Under the pieces are notes generated by a model, which saw only the letters and a program-made list of their open reading frames with translations, did not search any database and had not been told where the DNA came from. Of a DNA stretch of 64,000 nucleotides, positions 59,301 to 64,000 are shown one piece after another. Source of the DNA: Ypsolopha sequella (lineage: Eukaryota > Arthropoda > Insecta > Lepidoptera > Ypsolophidae); contig OW203988.1 of NCBI GenBank assembly GCA_934047225.1, forward strand, positions 4,498,229 to 4,562,228, written 5' to 3'. Every line of letters starts with the position of its first letter. Within the stretch, counting starts at the first letter, position 1. The translations under genes and the position numbers were made by a program.

Positions 59301-61826
59301 GTTTGGATATTTTCCTCGATAGAAATAATTTGTTGAAATGAGGTCTTCAAACACACTTTTTCTCCTCGTTTGACGAATAGGACAGAACTCAAACATATTT
59401 TATTAGGTGTGTTTCAACAATATCTAGAGATTTGATATTTGAAATTTTGCGAGCTATTTTAGTTTTTTTAATAAAAATATAAAACCAACTTTTTTCCCTT
59501 TTGCTCTTAAGGATGCCAATTTGGCAATTAAATTTATTTAATGGAGGCACAACTCTGAACAGTTTGAGGATCTCTACATGTAACATGATAGAGAGTGGAG
59601 AAGTAGATGATAGGTGATGTGATGCGTTAGCAGCATTACAGATCCAAGAATCTTGCGAAAATAGTTTATAAAATTACTTAAAATATAGGTAAAGCCTTTT
59701 TGGACTTGCATAATTCCAACATGTGGTCATGCACTAATGGATTTGGTCAAAGATTCAACAACATTATGTTGTACAAGGTGTAGTGTAAAATGAGCTAAGT
59801 GATGCAAGCTTGACAACAATAAGTAAATTACCAAGTGTCATGACATCCTGCTTCTCCCTGGCTTCCCGTTCCTTACGTAGCCTTTCCTCTTCCACTTCTG
59901 CTTCATATTCTGTAATATAATAAATCCAAAATTCAAAAAGTTCATTAGTAAAATAGGTACATAAAATACAATTCTCACATGTCATACTTAATCTTAAAAA
60001 TACAATACAATAAGATAAAATATAGGGTACATATGATTTAAGTTATTTAATAGGTTTTTAATTCCTTAAGTATCAAATAAAAATGTTTAAATGATTTATT
60101 ATAATAATCTACTGATAACTGTTTAATTATAGTAATTAATGTTAAATTAATTGAAAACTATGATCAAAAAATATATGACTTGAAAAATTTATTTTGTATG
60201 TTACCCCGCTCAAACTCCGTTTTCCGACAAACTGGTTTGGCCTAGACCAAAGTGGTTTTGCATTGTCATAAAAAAATAACCACGAAGGTTATGTATGCCG
60301 GACCCGACTCTATGTGCTGCAACTCGCCATACCTAACTTCTAACCTAATCTACCAGCTCTCTTCTGCACTGAAGGATCAGGTTTGGCTGGTAACATACAC
60401 ATTGTTTTAAGCTAGGATTCAGTTTTTGGGTGTTATATTTATTTGGTGAAAAATCTACTATTATTATTTTGAGAACAAAGTTTTTATTGAAGTGATGAAC
60501 AACAATATTATTGATTAATCCATCTTTTATTTTAAAAATACAAAATTACATTGGTTTGGTAATTAATACCTAGAGATACTTTTTATTTATCTAAGAGTGA
60601 AAGTTTTTCATGGATCAATTAATTAGAGGATACTCTGGTTAAGTGTAAACATTTTTTTATACATAATGTGTAAATAAGTAAATTCCACCAAGTGCAAACA
60701 ATCATAAATAATAAACATCAACTATTAAATAAATGTATACAAACTTTTATAGTCTTGTTTTTATATTATTATTATTATAGATATTAAATTATAAATTTAC
60801 ACAAATAACACAGTAATATAAATAAACTTTGTAATCAGATGCAATTATAATGATGACTTATGACAGGATGCCAAATTATATTTACAAGATTACAACAATA
60901 ATAAAAAAATGGAAAATAAAAAGATGGAAAAGTAAATCCCAACTAGTTTTTTAAAATCTAGGCTAGAAAATGCCATACCCGTTCATATGAAACGTGAAGC
61001 TAATGCTAATATATGCACACTTAAACGTATTGGTTGTTAAGTTCATAAAGATAAAAGAAATCGGAAAAACATTAACAACTGCAAATAATGGCTACACAGA
61101 TGGCAGTTTCATGAAATCTGTAATGGAAGAGTATAAGAAAAGAAAAAATGTATACACAGTTATGTAGTAAATATTACAATTTTTCTTCCGTTTCAACTAA
61201 ACTATAGATCCATTTATTGTACCATATTCAAATTTTTTCTCCTCTTGGCACACAAATAAAGATTTTAATCAGTGTACTGATTGAAGTATTCATTCACTAA
61301 TCATAACAAAATAAAAGAAAATTTGCGATACGAACATACAAAAAAGGTGGATGGAGTCGCAGCTACGTTACTACTGAAATATAGCAATCACAGCCGTAGG
61401 TATGTAAGTGTGTGAGTGGACTTAGTATGAAAATTTGCTAGCTATGATGTGGATTTGTGTGTGCCCGGGCTTGTGCATACAAGCGGGTCAGCTAACTAGG
61501 GATGCTTCAGTTGTTTGTTAGCAAAACTCTGTCTGGGATATTTTAATTAACATCCATATTTTGCGTCTAATAAAGACCCAAAGAAACCCCTACGATTTAA
61601 TTCAGACTAAAAATCAGATGTCCTCCTGCTAAAGCCAGCCCCTTAAAATAAATACAACAGTAGCACGGACGTTCTTCGTCTAAGAGGCAAATACAATCAA
61701 ACAAGATTTCAGGGCTGTACCTTCTTTTTTCTTTTGTCTTTCCCGCATAATGTATCGCTTGAGAGCGTTCCACATCTTCTTCTGGTCATCATTTTGCTCT
61801 TCAACAGTGGACGTAGCAGCAGGCAT
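47210..61826 (-). CDS. Gps2: GPS2 orthologue, nine coding exons, 365 aa
   Basis: In animals GPS2 is a nuclear subunit of the NCoR/SMRT-HDAC3 corepressor complex, binding TBL1 and the corepressor through its N-terminal coiled coil; it also restrains JNK and Ubc13 signalling. Exons: 61826-61721, 59909-59832, 58210-58072, 56953-56812, 55124-54998, 54274-54227, 53642-53395, 49636-49526, 47308-47210. Every junction is GT-AG and in phase, giving 1,098 coding bases. The identification rests on the RYIMRERQKKKE start, the basic/acidic helix, the MTLEETKEQI motif, QQLFMQLKKVL, and the C-terminal NPNIYPNRHRY end. Human GPS2 is 327 residues. An upstream in-frame stop makes ATG 61824-61826 the first Met. 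The introns are packed with transposons. Confidence 0.93.
47343..47805 (+). pseudogene. LINE reverse-transcriptase C-terminal fragment (Gps2 intron 8)
   Basis: The plus-strand frame (47448-47783) has MERAMLGISL, KLKWQWTGHICRR, GRPRARWTDDL and YVQQWTN, the typical end of lepidopteran endonuclease/reverse-transcriptase LINE proteins. Upstream, PVMTYGAET is in frame but followed by a stop (TGA where Trp is usual). A (GATG)n tail closes the copy. It is 5'-truncated and inactive, and antisense to Gps2. Confidence 0.85.
48243..48629 (-). repeat. CAATGCATGTGC-family repeat (Gps2 intron 8)
   Basis: Reverse-orientation copy of the family at 37427-37818, with the same internal ACACGAGCGTAGCGAGTGT hairpin core and TAGTTTATGCTACAAGG end. 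Confidence 0.8.
49022..49330 (-). mobile_element. LINE 3' end, minus orientation (Gps2 intron 8)
   Basis: AAGACAAGACAAATACTCTTTATTGTACACC is the complement of a LINE 3' tail (AATAAAGAG then a short repeated tail); the body includes a GGCGGCCTTATC block. The left edge is clear, the right edge approximate. No ORF. Confidence 0.5.
49526..49636 (-). CDS. Gps2: Gps2 exon 8
   Basis: 111 bases (37 codons, phase 0 at both ends) between TATGTCCAG and CAG|GTAACT. Encodes PQVLIGLSDVHPAV and a Pro/His/Gln-rich remainder. It is skippable in phase. A MITE ends 28 bases from its acceptor. Confidence 0.8.
49665..49926. mobile_element. TA-target MITE copy 1 (262 bp, Gps2 intron 7)
   Basis: Arms of more than 100 bp begin CAAGGTGACTTTTTGATCAT; TA on both sides (49663-49664 and 49927-49928). 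It is the same length as copy 2 at 52199-52460. A TA duplication fits a Tc1/mariner-like or related element. Confidence 0.9.
50031..50157. mobile_element. Short MITE with TGTTTTTATTGCGAAAT ends
   Basis: Mirrored ends TGTTTTTATTGCGAAAT and ATTTCGCAATAAAAACA, with TATCGCTTTG / CAAAGCGATG inside. A related copy split by other DNA lies at 56098-56410. Confidence 0.7.
51752..51863 (+). repeat. 56-bp tandem duplication in the YqaJ pseudogene
   Basis: The 56 bp from GTGCAAAACAAAGGTCGG to GGCCTTAAAATTTA is repeated without visible change. 56 is not a multiple of three, so the second copy is read out of frame. Confidence 0.95.
52199..52460. mobile_element. TA-target MITE copy 2 inside the YqaJ gene
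   Basis: 262 bp with ends CAAGGTGA and mirrored CAAGGTGACTTTTTGATC. TA at 52197-52198 and 52461-52462. The reading frame on the left (FESSKKVDI) and the YqaJ-like frame on the right (EVQYDKYF) are in phase once the MITE and one TA are left out of the count. Confidence 0.92.
52995..53060 (+). repeat. tRNA-like SINE head (Gps2 intron 7)
   Basis: ACCTCGGTAGCGCGCCTGTC followed by a B-box-like GGTTCAAATC (53039-53048) and then a (GAAT)n run. Not a convincing full tRNA. Confidence 0.4.
53395..53642 (-). CDS. Gps2: Gps2 exon 7, His/Pro-rich
   Basis: 248 bases between TTTCCAG and CAG|GTTGGT. Encodes a low-complexity region with three HTP repeats and Pro/Tyr-rich stretches, ending NREHQDAKKDGQ. GC-rich compared with the flanking introns. 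Confidence 0.88.
53703..54041 (+). mobile_element. Dispersed repeat, second copy (Gps2 intron 6)
   Basis: About 90% similar by eye to 5339-5690, with the same TATGTCCAGCAGTGGA ending and GGATGGATAG tail. Confidence 0.7.
54227..54274 (-). CDS. Gps2: Gps2 exon 6 (48-bp microexon)
   Basis: Acceptor TTTTACAG, donor ACA|GTAAGT. Encodes LEDNRRQLTRAVLWN. Its length is a multiple of three, so it could be skipped without a frameshift. Confidence 0.85.
54998..55124 (-). CDS. Gps2: Gps2 exon 5
   Basis: 127 bases ending at ACACA|GTGAGT. Encodes KRQRSPSPTYAMYAHR. Two acceptors nine bases apart (CGCAG at 55125-55129 and CAACAG at 55116-55121) would keep or drop three codons (His-Gln-Gln) without changing phase. 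I used the upstream one. Confidence 0.85.
55722..55898 (-). mobile_element. Common lepidopteran-type repeat (Gps2 intron 4)
   Basis: Starts CTAGCGACCCGCCCCGGCTT and contains CAAAATCCGTTGCGTAGTTT and GGACAGACAGACAG. This is a repeat I recognise from many lepidopteran loci; related to 9030-9262 in opposite orientation. Confidence 0.6.
56098..56410. mobile_element. Split MITE with a SINE-like insert (Gps2 intron 4)
   Basis: The edges (TTTTTATTGCGAAATCCATC and GTAATGCACTCTATTAATAATTAGAG) belong to the 50031-50157 family. Between about 56161 and 56340 lies a SINE-like sequence ending GGTCTGAAATAAATATTTTC then (TTTC)n. Confidence 0.5.
56812..56953 (-). CDS. Gps2: Gps2 exon 4
   Basis: 142 bases between TTTCAG and AAG|GTATTA. 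Encodes a Met/Pro/Gly-rich linker (EMQPMKMGPMG, then PPPIQGRPPPSSSH). Confidence 0.9.
57780..57960. mobile_element. Second copy of the 39455 palindromic repeat (Gps2 intron 3)
   Basis: Shares GCAGCCGGATTGT, ACCCGCCTTTTTCT and TTTCCATTGGTTTCTGTAAA with 39455-39685. An inner palindrome lies around TTTACAGAAACCAATG. Confidence 0.55.
58072..58210 (-). CDS. Gps2: Gps2 exon 3, coiled-coil core
   Basis: 139 bases between TTCCAG and CAA|GTTAGT. Encodes EETKEQIEQLEQKLKQLE and QQLFMQLKKVLNEDE, the most conserved part of GPS2, used for contact with SMRT/NCoR and TBL1. Confidence 0.95.
58890..58990 (-). mobile_element. LINE 3' tail, minus orientation (Gps2 intron 2)
   Basis: (AAT)n followed by AGAATTCTTTATTGCACAAG is the complement of the tail closing the LINE fragment at 15835-16388. 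Confidence 0.5.
59173..59515 (+). mobile_element. GGCGATATGCG-family TTAA element (Gps2 intron 2)
   Basis: Intact TTAA at 59169-59172 followed by GGCGATATGCGAAAAAAATA. The interior matches 33229-33575 closely. The right terminus is not clear. Confidence 0.72.
59832..59909 (-). CDS. Gps2: Gps2 exon 2
   Basis: 78 bases between acceptor TTACAG and donor G|GTAATT. Encodes an Arg/Lys/Glu-rich helix ending DVMTL, part of the N-terminal coiled coil. Confidence 0.93.
59910..61720 (-). other. Gps2: Gps2 intron 1
   Basis: About 1.8 kb, AT-rich. The ATTCAAAAAG block near 59930 is shared with the 3964-4451 insertion. No other gene was seen inside. Confidence 0.6.
61721..61826 (-). CDS. Gps2: Gps2 exon 1 (coding part)
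   Basis: Encodes MPAATSTVEEQ through RYIMRERQKKKE (35 codons plus one base). The donor is AAG|GTACAG. It matches the basic N-terminal helix of GPS2. The 5' UTR extends to the right; the transcription start was not located. Confidence 0.9.
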
Positions 61827-62420
61827 ACTGGAAACGGTCTGCTGCTGCGAGCTTGAGACGGCAGTATTCTCCAGTTTTAAGTGCTTTTATACTTCTCTTT
61901 ATAAAAAAACAAAAAAATAATAAAATTTCGGGGAATAATTAGACCAATTTTGCCGATAACTGCTGCAAACTTATTTATTATTTGTTTTTGATTTTATTAT
62001 TTTTGACACACATTAGTCCGGCATTTTGATTTACAGTGTTGCCAGCTTTATAATTGCCATGCCAGAAATGGCCACAATGCCAATCGCCAGTTGCCAGTAA
62101 GTAAGGGGTTAATTTCACATGTGAGGTGAGGTCAATGTTTCGAACTAATAGGCAATTCTCTAAGGTTTCGAAGCTATGGTTTTCATTCGGAGGTATTAGG
62201 GGTCTATTTGAAAACGAGGATTTTCACTGGGAATCATACGCCACAGCTAGGGAACCTTATTCCCTAGCTAGTTCCCAGCTACAGCGTTAAAAATCAATAA
62301 CGGGGCTATTTAAGATTTTGCGGGCTATTCACAACCACCCGAGTGAAAACGCACAGTACCAGAAATGTTAAATTCACTTTGACAGCTTAAATTTTACATT
62401 TACCCAGGTGTTTAGGAACG
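61827..62420. other. Region 5' of Gps2
   Basis: This should hold the Gps2 5' UTR and promoter. On the minus strand a TATAAA-like run lies near 61885-61910. A short GCCA/TGGC-rich inverted cluster lies at 62040-62095. No transcription start could be fixed. Confidence 0.35.
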
Positions 62421-63708
62421 GTTTTGGGCATTACGGTAGACTCTCGTCTTCAGTGGCGTCCCCACATAGAAGCCCTATGTGGTAGACTTAGTTCGGCCGC
62501 ATACGCTGTTAGACGCCATTCAAAGTAAGCTCGCCATCTTGAAATTTAAAGTCCCCTATCAAATATTGCGACTAATTTACTTGGCTATGGCCGATTTAGT
62601 TATAGGATATGGACTTTCCAGTTACGGTAAAACATATAAAACATATGTAGAAGATATCTATAAAATACAAATTAGTATACTAAAAACAATTACACCAAAA
62701 AAAGTCAAAAACGAATGCAAAAACAATATAAAGGGTTTATTTTATAACAACAAAATTTTAAATGTTTTCGAGAAAACCAAACTACATACACTGATTGACG
62801 AGAATCATAATAAGTACCAGATGATAAAAAAGAACCGGTCGGATGGATTGCGCAACCTGGATTACTTACCTTCTTTCTCGTTACCAATATATAAAAATGT
62901 TTATGGAACAAGGACTTGGATGTACTGTTTGCCTAAAACTGTAAATGAGCTTCCTAAGGATATGCAAAACGTATACATAAACAGTAATAATTTTAGAAAT
63001 AAGATAAAAAAATACTTTATGGAAAATTGATATAACTATGTACTCTGTTTAAGATGTAAAATTAACATTTATAAGAACGTCCGCTGCTATCAGATAAACC
63101 AATAGGTTTCCGATGGTAGCTATATAACACAACTGTTTTAAATGTAAAAACTATATGAAAATAAAAAAAAAATAAAAAAAATAAAAAAAACACGCATAAG
63201 GCAAATTACTGATGTAGATGCTGCTAGACTAGTCTATTTTAGTTACTTTCACAGCATTATGTCATACGGCATGCTGTTATGGGGTAGAGCTGCGGATACA
63301 GACGCAGTCTTTGTTTTGCAGAAGAGAGTAATACGGGCTATTTATAATATGAAGCACAGGGATTCATTAAGAGAAAAGTTTAAAGAAATTAATATATTAA
63401 CTGTTCCTTGTGATTATATTTGCCAAGTCCTTAGATATGTCAGAAAAAATGTTGAGTCTCTCCCAAGGCTTGGTGAGCAACATTAAAAGGAAACCAGAAA
63501 TAAGCATAAACTGGCTTTTCCAAAAATCAGACTCGCCAAAGTGAGTAACTCTTTTGTAGGACATGGTATAAGATTTTACAATAAACTTCCAAAGGAGGTC
63601 CTTACTTTGTCAGAGAATAAGTTTAAACAGTATATTAAGCAGGGCCTACTGAAAAAGGCATATTATAAAATAAATGAATATTTGGATGATGGTGAAGCAT
63701 GGTGTTAA
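62421..63708 (+). pseudogene. Non-LTR reverse-transcriptase fragment, split in two
   Basis: The left part (62421-62516) encodes VLGITVDSRLQWRPHIEAL and LSSAAYAVRR. The right part (63192-63708) continues IRQITDVDAARLVYFSYFHS, IMSYGMLLWG and, after an in-frame stop at 63484-63486, the NKLPKEV block to TAA. This is the thumb and C-terminal region of a Jockey-like LINE polymerase. The catalytic YxDD part is missing on the left, so the copy is 5'-truncated. The two halves are contiguous apart from the nested insertion. Confidence 0.8.
62517..63191 (+). mobile_element. Second 5'-truncated LINE inserted into the first
   Basis: The reading frame to 63030 encodes KLAILKFKVPYQILRLIYLA, ISILKTITPKKVKNE, NLDYLPSFSLP and YGTRTWMYCLPKTVNELP, another LINE polymerase C-terminal end of a different family. 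A 3' UTR and an A-rich tail (63150-63190) follow. ACGC lies at both edges (62513-62516 and 63192-63195), a probable short target duplication. Confidence 0.8.
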
Positions 63709-63796
63709 AGTGATACTGATTGTGATGATAGTAGGTAATAATTTAATTAATTAGTATAATTTCCTAACTTTTGATTCCTCTAAAGACTCTTTATAC

Positions 63797-64000
63797 CAAA
63801 TCCCATCCTATATACTACATAGTAATAGGTTACATATATAAATACATGCATTTCATTTTCATTAACCTGAATTCCTGCTGACTTGTATTTTCTTATCCCT
63901 TGGTTAAAGAAGATATAAGTAATTTGATGTATAGTATATGGTTATGTTGAAAAAAAGGACATGATCTTGCCAAGTTTCTTGCCCGTTCTTTTTAGCAAGA
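63797..64000. repeat. Repeat shared with 4256-4420, cut by window end
   Basis: AAATCCCATCCTATATACTA and GGTTACATATATAAATACATG match 4265-4315 in the same orientation. The final block, GACATGATCTTGCCAAGTTT to TTAGCAAGA, matches 4337-4380 in the opposite orientation. The element continues past the window. Confidence 0.65.

Noticed and set aside
62479..63030. Single 183-aa protein
   Set aside because: Its first residues come from one LINE read out of frame and the rest from another LINE inserted there, so it is not one gene.

Overview
The window looks like insect nuclear DNA, most likely from a moth or butterfly. It is AT-rich and its introns follow GT-AG. It is crowded with dispersed repeats of types I know from lepidopteran genomes. 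I see no prokaryotic gene layout, rRNA, CRISPR array or convincing functional tRNA. The order-level call is inference from repeat style and protein resemblance; no search was run.

One host gene is well supported: an orthologue of GPS2 (G protein pathway suppressor 2, a subunit of the NCoR/SMRT-HDAC3 corepressor complex). It lies on the minus strand between 47210 and 61826. Nine exons join in perfect phase into a 365-residue product, with a polyadenylation signal at 47011-47016. Its introns hold LINE fragments, MITEs, SINE-like sequence and a decayed YqaJ-nuclease gene.

The largest element is a BEL/Pao LTR retrotransposon (16693-30279, minus strand). Its two 268-bp LTRs look identical, the target duplication is 5 bp, and Gag, Pol and a baculovirus-F-like Env lie in one reading frame. 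A 4,854-bp insertion at a duplicated TTAA (20374-25227) splits the integrase zinc-binding domain. That insertion carries its own YqaJ-nuclease pseudogene, a hAT MITE and two copies of a common repeat.

Layout: 1-9 kb holds fold-back elements, TTAA-flanked MITEs and a 10 x 45 bp minisatellite. 9-16.7 kb holds MITEs, an internally expanded repeat, a hAT MITE with another MITE inside it, and a LINE end. 16.7-30.3 kb is the BEL element. 30.3-47 kb has no recognised gene, but holds repeats, a 96-bp hairpin and a fold-back element with eleven 34-bp repeats inside it. 47-62 kb is Gps2. 62.4-63.7 kb is one LINE inserted into another.

Two themes recur. TTAA-target elements with termini starting GGC occur across the window, including the one that broke the BEL element. 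Two diverged YqaJ-nuclease genes, one on each strand, both have Tyr where the family usually has its conserved acidic residue.
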